57,903 bases of DNA from Synergistaceae bacterium UBA6101. GTDB taxonomy: Bacteria; Synergistota; Synergistia; Synergistales; Synergistaceae. The stretch lies in contig DIWR01000013.1 in assembly GCA_002428495.1 (NCBI GenBank), positions 1 through 57,903 of the forward strand, in the 5' to 3' direction. Below, piece after piece: positions 1 through 8,282 of this stretch (position 1 is its first letter; every line of letters starts with the position of its first letter). Both the position numbers and the translations under genes were made by a program. Under the pieces are notes generated by a model, which worked only from the letters and a program-made list of their open reading frames with translations, was not told the DNA's origin and searched no databases.

Positions 1-308
1 AGCTGAGACGGTATCTGGATTCCCGTTAAGAAGCGTCCGGGAACGACGGAGATTTTGAACCTCCGCGGCCTTGGCCGCAATTCTCCGCGATGCGGAGCGA
101 GCAAATTCTCCAGCGATGAACTTCGCGAATTATCCGCAGCCAGAGGCTGCAAATTCCCCGGCGTGCACACTCCCCGCCTGCCTTTACGACCGCTTCGCGA
201 CTGCTTAGCCACTGCTCAGCGATTGCTTAGCAAGGTTTAGTTATAAAAATTAATGTCAGGACTATTATACATTTTTTGCTCTTACAACACACTATCCGGG
301 GAAAAAGC
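1..308. repeat. Repeat-rich spacer: REP-like hairpin, hairpin array and GCTTAGC array
   Basis: No gene is seen here. Three modules follow each other. Bases 20-43 form a REP-like hairpin (TTCCCG pairing with CGGGAA). Bases 59-172 are a hairpin array in which linkers such as AAATTCTCC separate self-complementary segments: GCGGCC tt GGCCGC at 65-78, GCGA/TCGC at 113-126 and GCAGCC aga GGCTGC at 136-150. Bases 186-237 carry several copies of a GCTTAGC-like heptamer about 11 nt apart. The same modules recur in reverse order and orientation at 54409-54690. Confidence 0.75.
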
Positions 309-1559
309 TCATCCGGCCCTTCTCTGCCACATATCTTTAATAAAAGCCTCTGAATCGCTGATTATCTTTTTTGAAAGAAGTACCCCGTCTTTCATGACGG
401 GTTTGCCGCCTACGAAGAGGGCATCGGGCTTTCCATCCCTGCAGACCTTTATGTCGGCAGCGAAGCCGGCTTCAAGCTCTCCGACCCTTACCCCTGCCAT
501 CTCAAAGGGCCTTTGAAGCATTTTCTCTTCCTCTTTGCTCAGCTTATGCTTTTCTCTCTGCCACTTTCTTTCGTTATCTATGGAGAGGTCGTCGTTGCTT
601 GCCTCTCCGTCAGTTCCCACATAAACAGGCACTCCCAGTTCCATGTATTCGCGCACGGCGGCAGTTCCGGCCTTTACCCGCTCGTTCATCCTGCCGTTGA
701 AGACCACGGCCATGCCGTGCTCCTTTATGAGCTCTTTTTCCCTGCGGCTCGTCCATACGCAGTCGGAGAGCAGAAGGTGATCAAGCGAGGACACTCTTCC
801 CGTCTCTTTCAGGTCTGCCAGCACCTCGACCGGTCTCATTCCGTAATTTTCGAGGCAGATCTTCACATCTCCCTCGTCTTCGGAAAGATGGAACTGCACC
901 TTCCTTCCGTACTCGGCACCAAGGTTTATCCCCCTGATGACCGCGTCAAGCGTGTTTGCGTGGAAGCTGTGCAGTGCCGGGGCAGCTTTCACTGTATCCG
1001 TCTCGTATTCAAGCAGGCCGATAAAGTTCTTCTCCGCCTCTTCGGGGCTCTCATAGTAGCTTAGCTGAGACGCCCTCTTTTCGGGATAGGCTTCCTGGTT
1101 CACCAGGTCATAGTTCATCCTTCCGAAGAAGAGCCTTATCCCGACATCCTGCGCCGCCTTTATCACCGCAAGATCCAGCTCGTTTCCCCTTTTGTTGTGA
1201 CAGTAAAAAGAGGCCATTACGGAAGTTTCACTGTAGACCAGCATACGCCCGAAGGCCCTCACACATCCGTGATAGATCATTTCCGCAGTCATTTCGACGC
1301 TGTATTTATATATAGTCTCACGGCACCACCTTGCCAGGTCCCAGCTTTTGTCAGCTATCTCTACATATATGGACTGCTCCGGATGTGAGTGCGCATTGAA
1401 GTCCCCGGCGCTGAGCACAAAACCATCCCCGAATGAGTAGTCAGGCTCCTTGGGAGGCCTGCCCTTCCCCAGCGACTTTATCTTTCCGGTAAGGCTGTCC
1501 ACCGTAAGATAGTCAAATTCTTTATATCTGCCCTCGATCACGATATCCACACGAATCAC
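309..1559 (-). CDS. Amidohydrolase family protein (metal-dependent deaminase/hydrolase)
   Basis: A 416-residue member of the amidohydrolase superfamily (Atz/Trz/SsnA-like branch). These are TIM-barrel enzymes that hydrolyse C-N bonds of small nitrogen compounds using one or two metals. Visible ligands are the paired histidines in NAHSHP near residue 58, the later histidines in ALHSFH and FHLSE, and the aspartate in GTDGE. The substrate cannot be read from sequence. The longest frame starts at a GTG at 1559, but AGGCGG touches that codon and lies 7 nt before the in-frame GTG at 1550, so 1550 may be the true start. ssnA, ridA and a hydantoinase nearby suggest purine, pyrimidine or amino-acid nitrogen catabolism. 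Confidence 0.85.
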   Translation of the reverse strand: MIRVDIVIEGRYKEFDYLTVDSLTGKIKSLGKGRPPKEPDYSFGDGFVLSAGDFNAHSHPEQSIYVEIADKSWDLARWCRETIYKYSVEMTAEMIYHGCVRAFGRMLVYSETSVMASFYCHNKRGNELDLAVIKAAQDVGIRLFFGRMNYDLVNQEAYPEKRASQLSYYESPEEAEKNFIGLLEYETDTVKAAPALHSFHANTLDAVIRGINLGAEYGRKVQFHLSEDEGDVKICLENYGMRPVEVLADLKETGRVSSLDHLLLSDCVWTSRREKELIKEHGMAVVFNGRMNERVKAGTAAVREYMELGVPVYVGTDGEASNDDLSIDNERKWQREKHKLSKEEEKMLQRPFEMAGVRVGELEAGFAADIKVCRDGKPDALFVGGKPVMKDGVLLSKKIISDSEAFIKDMWQRRAG

Positions 1560-2409
1560 CCGCCTAGTTGTTGCTAGGATGATATCTTATCTCGGGTCCA
1601 TTATAAAGGGGGTTGGTAACTACGATGGCGAAGTGCGGCAAGAAGATACCGCGCGAAGTGGCGATTTCATCGCCGCGAAGAGCCGGCACAGCCGGCGGGA
1701 AGAGGTTGTTAAAAAACAGCTGAGCAATGGCTGAGCAGTGGCTAAGCGGTTGCTAAGCAGTCGTAAATTACGAGGATCTGCCCCGATTCCAAGGGGTCAC
1801 TTTCCTCTTCATCCCGGGGCATTTTCTTTTATCGTCTTCCCGGTATGCCTTCGTCGGGAGAGCACTGTTTTCCGATTAGGAAAACTTTTAAGTTAACCAT
1901 AGTGCTCGAACCATTTCGAATGCGCTTTGAGATGCTGGGACTCAGTGTCTCTGAATCTAGTCTATTACTGTATTTCTGGAGCAAACCAAAGACGCTGGGT
2001 CCCCGTTAAAAAGCGTCCGGGGACGACGAAGATGGAGTGCACTCGAAAGATGAGGAGGAGTGAGGCAAGTCCAGACCTGGCTTTCCGCTCAGTTGCATAC
2101 GGAAATGACGGAGAGGGTCAAGTTTTCAGCCCTTACGATCGTTTGACGATAGTTTGACCGCCCTTACAACTGCTTAGCAACCGCTTAGCGATGCTTAGCA
2201 ATTGTTAAGCTATGTCGTGACCCAATTCACCGCGACCGGGCTTGGTCGCAAATTCTCCGGCGGATGCAGTCTCCGCCTGCTTTTCCAACTGCTTGCCAAC
2301 CGCTTGCACATTGCTTGCCCGCGGCTGCACTCCCCCCGCCGCGAAAATGCTGTAAAATAGTAATGTAGCTAATTGGACAATATATCCATCAGAAAGAGGG
2401 GTTTTAAAA
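1560..2409. repeat. 850-bp spacer made of mosaic structured repeats
   Basis: No convincing gene. In order: hairpins joined by GAAG linkers at about 1624-1706 (GGCGAT ttc ATCGCC; GCCGGC aca GCCGGC); a GCTAAGC/GCTGAGC array at 1716-1768 with roughly 11-nt spacing; the GATCTGCCCC motif at 1775 that is shared with the palindromes near 39 kb; a long module at about 1840-1946 also found at 11829 and, inverted, at 38590; a REP-like hairpin GTCCCCG/CGGGGAC at 1999-2024; a GCTTAGC array at 2158-2216; and two units of the linker-plus-hairpin array at 2223-2277 (GCGACC/GGTCGC and GGCGGA/TCCGCC). The ridA ribosome-binding site follows. Confidence 0.7.
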
Positions 2410-2790
2410 ATGAAAGAGATCATCAGCACAGACAAGGCTCCGGCGGCGATAGGACCTTATTCGCAGGGAGTTAAGGCGGGGGGGTTCCTCTTCCTTTCGG
2501 GACAGATAGCGCTTGATCCCCAGACTATGACCGTCGTCGAAGGTGATGCCGCGGCACAGACAGAGCAGGCCATGAAAAACATGAAGGGCGCTCTCGAAAG
2601 CCAGGGGCTGGACTACTCTGACGTTGTAAAGACGACTGTTTTCATTAAGGATATGAACGAGTTTGGAAGGATCAACGAGGTCTATGGAAAGTTCTTTGCA
2701 AAAGGCGCTCCCGCAAGGTCATGCGTTGAAGTGGCAAGACTTCCCAAAGACGTGCTTGTAGAGATAGAAGCCATAGCCCTTCTGAAGTAA
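2410..2790 (+). CDS. ridA: RidA family enamine/imine deaminase
   Basis: A 126-residue RidA (YjgF/YER057c) protein, a trimeric enzyme that hydrolyses reactive enamine/imine intermediates made by PLP enzymes, releasing a 2-oxoacid and ammonia. Family signatures are GPYSQGV near residue 15, SGQIALDP near residue 30, and the C-terminal ARSCVEVARLP segment. Its arginine (about residue 103) matches the carboxylate-binding Arg105 of E. coli RidA, and a conserved acidic residue follows near 118-120. Length is typical. GAGGGG lies about 9 nt before the ATG. A small hairpin terminator separates it from ssnA, so it is probably its own transcript. It fits a locus handling amino-acid or nitrogenous-base catabolism. 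Confidence 0.95.
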   Translation: MKEIISTDKAPAAIGPYSQGVKAGGFLFLSGQIALDPQTMTVVEGDAAAQTEQAMKNMKGALESQGLDYSDVVKTTVFIKDMNEFGRINEVYGKFFAKGAPARSCVEVARLPKDVLVEIEAIALLK

Positions 2791-2801
2791 GAGAGACATC
2801 G

Positions 2802-2830
2802 GGCTCTTCCAAAGCATGGAGAGCCTTTTT
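2802..2830 (+). terminator. Rho-independent terminator after ridA
   Basis: GGCTCT at 2802-2807 pairs with AGAGCC at 2820-2825 across a 12-nt loop and is followed by five T. It lies just after the ridA stop codon. Confidence 0.75.
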
Positions 2831-2873
2831 AACACCATAATAATCCGTATCTCTTTGTGAGGGAGTGAAAATA

Positions 2874-4202
2874 ATGCTTCTCGTCGGAAACGGAAAACTT
2901 ATCACAAGGGATCCCGATCTGCCTTTTATTCCCGATGGCTGCGCCGCCGTGAGGGGTTCTGCTATATTCATGGTGGGAACAACATCCGAACTGCGCAGCA
3001 GGTACCCTGAGGCAGAATTCATAGACGCCAAAGGCGGTCTCATCATGCCGGGATTCATCAACTCCCACATGCACTTCTACAGCACCTTCTCCAGGGGCAT
3101 GACTCCCCCCGGCGAACCGGCAAAGGACTTTCCAGAGGTCCTGGAAAGGCTCTGGTGGAGGCTTGATAAAGCTCTTACCCTCAAAGACACTTACTACAGT
3201 GCCATGACTGCCCTTGTCGACTGCATCAAGTGCGGCTGCACGACAGTCATCGACCACCACGCAAGCCCGTCGGCGGTAAGCGGGAGCCTCTTTGAAATAG
3301 CCAAGGCGACCCGGGAGACAGGCATCAGGGCCTCGCTATGCTACGAGGTCTCTGACAGGGACGGACAGAAGACCGCTTACGAGGGCATACGAGAGAACCT
3401 CTCCTTCATCGACTGGGCCGAGGAGCAGAACGACCCTATGATATCCGGCAAGTTCGGCCTCCATGCATCCTTCACCCTTTCAGACCTGACATTGGACAAA
3501 TGCGCCGAAGCAATGGAAGGAAGGGACGAGGGATTTCACGTCCACGTCGCCGAGGGTCCCGAAGACGAAAAGGACTCCCTGGCCAAATATGGCAAAAGGA
3601 TCGTAGAACGCTTTATGGATCGCGGCATAACCGGCGAAAAGTCTATCTTCGTACACTGCATCCATATCAACGAAGAGGAAAGAAAGATAATAAAAGAGAC
3701 AGATACCGCGGTAGTCCACAACCCCGAATCGAACATGGGCAACGCCGTAGGTTCGGCAAACATCAGGGAAATGCTCAGTGAAGGACTCCTTGTCGGTCTT
3801 GGCACTGACGGCTATCTCTGCGACATGATCCAGTCCTACAGGCTCGGGAACGCACTCTGCAAGCATTCCTCCGGAGACCCTGGCGCAGGCTGGGGGGAAC
3901 TCCCCCAGATGCTCTTCGAAAACAACATCACTATCGCGGAGCGTTGCTTCCCGGTAAAGATAGGCCGCATTGAAGAAGGATATGCGGCAGACATAATAAT
4001 CATGGACTACGTGCCCCCGACCTCTATAAGCGAAAAGAACATAAACGGACATTTGCTCTTCGGAGCTTCAGGAAGGAACGTCGTGACGACCATAGCCAAC
4101 GGCAAGGTGCTCATGAAAAACAGAAAGCTCATCGAGCTTGACAGGGAGCGGATATTCGCCAAGGCAAGGGAGTGCTCCAAAGAGGTCTGGAAGAGGCTTT
4201 AA
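2874..4202 (+). CDS. ssnA: SsnA-type putative aminohydrolase
   Basis: A protein of about 442 residues in the amidohydrolase superfamily, closely resembling the SsnA branch. SsnA members lie in purine and selenium-dependent molybdenum hydroxylase loci, but their exact substrate is not established. It opens with LLVGNGKLITRDPD and has the metal-binding GFINSHMHFYS, HVHVAEG, the histidines of FVHCIHI, and GTDGY with the catalytic aspartate. The frame is open from a GTG at 2865, but SsnA proteins usually begin near MLL. The ATG at 2874 has AGGGAG about 8 nt upstream, so it is preferred. It converges on the hydantoinase gene, with a shared terminator between them. Confidence 0.88.
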   Translation: MLLVGNGKLITRDPDLPFIPDGCAAVRGSAIFMVGTTSELRSRYPEAEFIDAKGGLIMPGFINSHMHFYSTFSRGMTPPGEPAKDFPEVLERLWWRLDKALTLKDTYYSAMTALVDCIKCGCTTVIDHHASPSAVSGSLFEIAKATRETGIRASLCYEVSDRDGQKTAYEGIRENLSFIDWAEEQNDPMISGKFGLHASFTLSDLTLDKCAEAMEGRDEGFHVHVAEGPEDEKDSLAKYGKRIVERFMDRGITGEKSIFVHCIHINEEERKIIKETDTAVVHNPESNMGNAVGSANIREMLSEGLLVGLGTDGYLCDMIQSYRLGNALCKHSSGDPGAGWGELPQMLFENNITIAERCFPVKIGRIEEGYAADIIIMDYVPPTSISEKNINGHLLFGASGRNVVTTIANGKVLMKNRKLIELDRERIFAKARECSKEVWKRL

Positions 4203-4214
4203 AACGCGGATACC

Positions 4215-4260
4215 ATAAAAACCGCACCCCATCGATGATCTGATGGGGTGCGGTTTTTAT
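4215..4260. terminator. Bidirectional terminator between ssnA and the hydantoinase
   Basis: A perfect stem (ACCGCACCCCATC pairing with GATGGGGTGCGGT) has A-rich sequence on one side and T-rich sequence on the other. It can therefore end transcripts from both converging genes. Confidence 0.9.
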
Positions 4261-4277
4261 GCTCTATGACATGCCTG

Positions 4278-5639
4278 TCACAAAAACCTTTTTACAAATT
4301 TTCCGGATGGCGCTTCAGCTAAAAAGACCCCCTCAACAAGCATTGGCATGCCCTTTAGCCAGACATGTGAGGGAAATCCCTTAACCTTCATTCCGTCGAA
4401 CGGAGTGCAGTCGACCTTTTGATGGAGAGTATCCTTTGAGAGAACCTTCTCTGCCTTCGGGTCGATGATGACGATGTCGGCATCAGCCCCGGGCTCTATC
4501 CTTCCCTTTTCCTCCAGGCCAAGGATATTTGCAGGGTTCGTAGAAGTTACAGCCACAAACCGCTCAAGAGGGATGCGTCCCTTTATGACCCCCTCGGAAA
4601 AGAGTATCGGCATCCTGGTCTCTATCCCAGGTATCCCCCCGGGTGACCTGAATACGTTTTCCCCGCCGTATTTCACTTTGTCCGCCCTGCTGAAAGAACA
4701 GTGATCAGTCCCAATCGTGTCGATATCACCTGAAGCAACAGCCTTCCAGAGCGCTTCGCAGTCTTTTTTCTTCCTGAGCGGAGGTGCCATAACATAATCA
4801 ATGCCATTTTCAGCACTGTAAAGCTCGTCCGTCAGGCAGAGATACTGGGGGCATGTCTCCGCATATATCTTCTGTCCATGCGCCCTGGCTTCCATGATAC
4901 TTTTTAGTCCCAGCGAAGTCGAAAGATGGACGATATAGGTCGGCACCCCCGTGCTCTTTGCAAGTTCCAGAACGATATCCACGGCCTCTGCCTCGCAGTG
5001 ACCGGGACGGCTCAGCGGCCAGTATTTGGTACCCGTCATTCTTTTCTTTTCATAGTAGGAGGTAACACGCCTTATCTCCTTGTCGTTCTCTGCATGATAT
5101 AAAAGCAGCCCGCCCGACCTCTCCATAATTTTCATCAAAGAAACGATCTGCTCGTCAGTCATCCGGGCGTTGTATGTCGTGTAGACCTTCCCTGTCGCAT
5201 GACCGCGCAAGACAAGCTCACGCACATCTCCTTCATCAAATCCATTCTTCCCCTGAAAGACCATATGCACCCCGAAGTCCGTGTACGATGAACCACTTCC
5301 TTTATTCACCGCGTCATCAACAGCAAAGGCAAGATCTGATCCTTCCGGCGCAAATCCGGGATGCTCGACTATCGTCGTGGTGCCCCCCCAGATCGCGGCC
5401 TTCGTCGCAGCCTCAAAACCGTCAGAAACGCTTCTGCCAGCCGAAACCAGCGAGACATGCGTATGGGGGTCCACCCCGCCAGGCACGACATAGCGCCCCT
5501 CGGCATCGACCACAAAAGCCACCTCGTGTTCAATGCACGGTCCTACCTCCCTTATCTTTTCGCCGTCTATAAGCACATCGCCGCGGAAAGCTCCGTCTGC
5601 CTTCCCAACTGTCCCGTTCTTTATAAGGATCAATGACAT
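4278..5639 (-). CDS. Dihydropyrimidinase/hydantoinase family protein
   Basis: A cyclic-amidase of the dihydropyrimidinase-hydantoinase-allantoinase family, about 453 residues, opening cyclic ureides or imides with a binuclear metal centre. Visible ligands are VDPHTHVSL near residue 60, the lysine in GKVYTTYN (expected to be carbamylated), the histidines in LLYHAEND and YIVHLST, and the aspartate in GTDHCSF. The frame runs open 34 codons further upstream, but MSLILIKNG at 5639 matches the usual family start and has GGAGGG 8 nt before it. The substrate could be dihydropyrimidine, hydantoin or allantoin. Together with ssnA it suggests use of nucleobase-derived nitrogen. Confidence 0.9.
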   Translation of the reverse strand: MSLILIKNGTVGKADGAFRGDVLIDGEKIREVGPCIEHEVAFVVDAEGRYVVPGGVDPHTHVSLVSAGRSVSDGFEAATKAAIWGGTTTIVEHPGFAPEGSDLAFAVDDAVNKGSGSSYTDFGVHMVFQGKNGFDEGDVRELVLRGHATGKVYTTYNARMTDEQIVSLMKIMERSGGLLLYHAENDKEIRRVTSYYEKKRMTGTKYWPLSRPGHCEAEAVDIVLELAKSTGVPTYIVHLSTSLGLKSIMEARAHGQKIYAETCPQYLCLTDELYSAENGIDYVMAPPLRKKKDCEALWKAVASGDIDTIGTDHCSFSRADKVKYGGENVFRSPGGIPGIETRMPILFSEGVIKGRIPLERFVAVTSTNPANILGLEEKGRIEPGADADIVIIDPKAEKVLSKDTLHQKVDCTPFDGMKVKGFPSHVWLKGMPMLVEGVFLAEAPSGKFVKRFL

Positions 5640-5805
5640 AAACAAAGCCCTCCATTCTTGATTCATGATCGCATACATACCAAGTATATCCCCAAAAGTG
5701 CCGGAACTCACATTAAATTTGCATACCTCAAGTCTCCGCACACCTCGAAACCCTGTTACATCCTGAACTAAAACCGATCAGTCACACTCACTTATGCAAA
5801 TATCG

Positions 5806-5854
5806 AAATCGCCCTGGGTGGTGTCAACAAATCGCCCGGGGTGGTTGTCAAAAC
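5806..5854. repeat. Two imperfect 23-bp tandem units, possible IS21-type end remnant
   Basis: AAATCGCCCTGGGTGGTGTC and AAATCGCCCGGGGTGGTTGTC follow each other at a 23-bp period. Spaced short units like this are seen at ends of IS21-family elements, but no transposase is next to them, so this is only a possibility. The second unit supplies the -35 box of the tRNA promoter. Confidence 0.4.
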
Positions 5855-5872
5855 GAAAATCGGTGCTATAAT
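5845..5872 (+). promoter_or_regulatory. Sigma-70 type promoter of the tRNA-Asn gene
   Basis: TTGTCA (5845-5850), a 16-bp spacer and a perfect TATAAT (5867-5872). The predicted start near 5880 leaves about 28 nt of leader before the mature tRNA. Confidence 0.65.
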
Positions 5873-5907
5873 ACTCTGCGTCGAGTTTTCTGTTCTCGGC
5901 AAGCTAT

Positions 5908-5983
5908 TCCTCGATGGCGCAATCGGCAGCGCGGGTGGCTGTTAACCACTAGGTTCGAGGTTCGAGTCCTCGTCGAGGAGCCA
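5908..5983 (+). tRNA. tRNA-Asn (anticodon GTT)
   Basis: A complete 76-nt cloverleaf. The acceptor stem pairs TCCTCGA with TCGAGGA, with discriminator G and an encoded CCA. The D stem is GCGC/GCGC. The anticodon arm is GGTGG-CTGTTAA-CCACT with anticodon GTT. The T arm is CGAGG-TTCGAGT-CCTCG and the variable loop has 5 nt. Confidence 0.97.
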
Positions 5984-5991
5984 GACGCTCC

Positions 5992-6032
5992 GAAGCAACT
6001 TGCATCTATTTGATGCGGGTTGCTTCTTTTTT
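5992..6032 (+). terminator. Rho-independent terminator after tRNA-Asn
   Basis: GAAGCAAC pairs with GTTGCTTC, with an inner GCATC/GATGC stem, followed by a run of T. It lies 8 nt after the tRNA CCA. Confidence 0.85.
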
Positions 6033-6511
6033 GGGGAATTTCGGGCGGCCCGGCTGGGAGCGATAGGCAAGCAGTCGGCAAGCAATAGGCGAGCGGTTGG
6101 TAGAGGCGGAGAAGCGCGGCTTGAAGATACCGCGGGAAGTGGCGATCCTCATCGCCGAGAAGAGGTTGAGAAGGGGTTGTTAAAAGCAAAGAGCCTGTCC
6201 CAATTCCAAGATAAGATGAAATCCAGGTCCACCGCCCCTTATCGTCTTCCCCGAATGATTAAATCGGGGATCGAGTGGCTCTGAACCCTGTCTATTACTA
6301 GCTTTTCGAACTAAACCAATTGCTTGCCCATGCTTGCCAGACGCAGTCTCCGCCAACCTTCACCACCGCTTCACCATTGTTTCACGACGGCGATCTTCAG
6401 GCAGTTTCACGTGGCACGCCACACGCCACATCGCCCGCCTGCCCCTTGCCTCTCTCCAAAAATCGTCTATAATAATATTAAATATTACATTAGACGAAAG
6501 AGGGTCGCAAT
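6033..6511. repeat. Mosaic repeat spacer before the AAA ATPase
   Basis: No gene. It contains a GGCAAGC array (6066-6100), hairpins with GAAG linkers (6107-6178, GGCGAT/ATCGCC), a REP-like CCCCGA/TCGGGG hairpin near 6248-6272, a segment ending TTTTCGAACTAAACCAA at about 6290-6318 that recurs at 10172, a GCTTGCC array, and TTTCAC-linked hairpins (6352-6430). The ATPase promoter lies at the end. Confidence 0.65.
6446..6473 (+). promoter_or_regulatory. Predicted promoter of the AAA/DUF4143 gene
   Basis: TTGCCT (6446-6451), a 16-bp spacer and TATAAT (6468-6473). The predicted start is about 30 nt before the ATG. Confidence 0.5.
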
Positions 6512-7732
6512 ATGTATATCCACAGGCATGCGGAAAAGACGGTCAGAGACATTGCCAAAATGTTTGGAGCGGTACTTGTTACCGGACCCCGGCAGGTTGG
6601 GAAGACGACCCTTTTGAAGAGGATCACTAGGGACTTCGCATATGTGACGCTTGATGACCCGATAATGCTTCAGTCGGCACAGGAGGAAGCGGGGACTTTT
6701 TTTAAGAACACTCCTCCCCCCATATTCGTCGATGAGATCCAATATGCCCCCAACCTCTTTCCGTACATAAAAATGATGATCGACTCAGAGCATAAAAAGG
6801 GACAATTTTACATGTCAGGTTCCCAGCGGTTTTTAATGATGAAGGATGTCACAGAGTCCCTTGCCGGAAGGCTCGGCCTGATCGAACTCCCAGGCCTCTC
6901 ACTGCGCGAGATCAACGGAGTCGCCTTTGACGAGCCTTTTATACCGACCGAGGAATACTATGCGGACAGAAAAAAAGACCTGAAGGAGACATCCTACAAG
7001 GAGACATGGAATACCATACACAGAGGCAGCATGCCCCTGATGCATGCCGAAAAGGATATCGACTGGGCCCTTTTCTACGGTTCTTACGTCAAAACCTACA
7101 TCGAGCGTGATGTACGCGATCTGACGCAGGTCGGAGATGAAGGCAAATTCCTGAAATTCATGACAGTCCTGGCGGCCTGCACAGGGCAGCTCCTGAATCT
7201 CGCCTCAGTTGCCCGCGACGTGAACATTAGTCCGCCGACCGCGGAACGCTGGCTCTCCATACTGCAGACATGCCAGGTCGTCTATCTGCTTCAGCCCTAT
7301 CACAACAACCTTATAAAACGCGCTGTAAAGACCCCAAAGATCTATTTCCTCGATACGGGACTTGCCGCTTACCTCACAAAATGGAACACGCCGGAAGTAA
7401 TGCAGAACGGAGCAATGGCAGGAGCCTTCTTCGAGACCTTTGTCATAGCAGAGGTCATGAAAAGCTATCTGAACAAGGGGAAAGACGCCCCGATCTATTT
7501 TTACCGCGACAAGGACATGAATGAAATAGACCTTCTGATCCTCCGGGGCCAGACAGTATATCCGATAGAGATCAAAAAGCACGCCGACCCCGACAAAAAG
7601 GACATATCCGCCTTCCGCATCCTAGACAGGATCCCAGGCACAGAGCGCGGGCAGGGCGGTGTCGTGTGCATGTACGACAACCTCATTACCCTCAAGGGCG
7701 AAGATAAGATCATCCCGGTGAAGTATTTATAG
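6512..7732 (+). CDS. AAA ATPase with C-terminal DUF4143 domain
   Basis: A 406-residue protein of the widespread AAA_14/DUF4143 family. The N-terminal part has Walker A (VTGPRQVGKTT, about residues 24-35) and Walker B (IFVDEIQ, about 72). The C-terminal part has the DUF4143 region with EIDLLI and YPIEIKKH, whose D/E...E-x-K arrangement resembles a PD-(D/E)XK nuclease fold. The cellular role is not established for this family; members are common in accessory regions of anaerobes. GAGGG lies 7 nt before the ATG. It is monocistronic, with repeat spacers on both sides. The function assignment stops at ATP-binding protein. Confidence 0.88.
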   Translation: MYIHRHAEKTVRDIAKMFGAVLVTGPRQVGKTTLLKRITRDFAYVTLDDPIMLQSAQEEAGTFFKNTPPPIFVDEIQYAPNLFPYIKMMIDSEHKKGQFYMSGSQRFLMMKDVTESLAGRLGLIELPGLSLREINGVAFDEPFIPTEEYYADRKKDLKETSYKETWNTIHRGSMPLMHAEKDIDWALFYGSYVKTYIERDVRDLTQVGDEGKFLKFMTVLAACTGQLLNLASVARDVNISPPTAERWLSILQTCQVVYLLQPYHNNLIKRAVKTPKIYFLDTGLAAYLTKWNTPEVMQNGAMAGAFFETFVIAEVMKSYLNKGKDAPIYFYRDKDMNEIDLLILRGQTVYPIEIKKHADPDKKDISAFRILDRIPGTERGQGGVVCMYDNLITLKGEDKIIPVKYL

Positions 7733-8282
7733 GGCCGGGTGGGGCATCCGGCCCTGCAAGCAGTAGGCAAGCAGTCGATAGAGGCAGGCGAAGACTGCAT
7801 CCGACGGAGAATTTGCGGTTATTCAATCCGCGGTGAATTTACGAGAAAAACACTCGTGGTGAATGAGGTCTTAAATACTATGGAGAAGTGCGGCGTAAGA
7901 TGCCGCGGGAAGTGGCGAATTTCATTGCAGAGAAGAGGTTGGAGGGACTGGGTTGATGACTCCAGCCTGGGAGGGGTTGGGAATCGGTCGGGAGTCGATT
8001 GCAAATCAATTGTATAAGTCTGAGGACCTTGCCCCTCTCCGTCGTCTCCGGTCACCCGCCACTTCACGTCATCCCCGTATACCTCTGAGCGGAATCCGGG
8101 TCCGTTTTTTGACCTTCGCGCTGGACGTCCGGATCAGACGCATCAGTGACCGTGTAAAAGTCAGCCATACTGCAGACGAATATCATGTAACATCCGAAAC
8201 AGATTATTTATCGTTCTTTGCGGTGTTATGCGTTTTAAAGCTATAATTACCCGATAGCTTAACAAAGGAGAAGCGCTGAACC
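7733..8282. repeat. Mosaic repeat spacer with a 26-nt-period hairpin array
   Basis: A GGGCCGG/CCGGCCC hairpin without a T tract follows the ATPase stop. The array has linkers at 7806, 7832 and 7858 (GGAGAATTT, GGTGAATTT, GGTGAATGA), exactly 26 nt apart. The two 17-nt segments between them fold: GCGG...CCGC, and ACGAG aaaaaca CTCGT. GAAG-linked hairpin remnants follow to about 7950, then a decayed copy of the RAYT-associated signature near 8004. No gene is seen. Confidence 0.7.
8218..8247 (+). promoter_or_regulatory. Possible promoter of the MFS gene
   Basis: TATAAT at 8242-8247, preceded at 18 bp by a weak TTGCGG (8218-8223). The -10 box is perfect and the -35 box is poor. Confidence 0.4.

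Noticed and set aside
5908..5983. tRNA-Asn as an integration site
   Set aside because: No second copy of the tRNA 3' end was found in the window and no integrase gene is adjacent.
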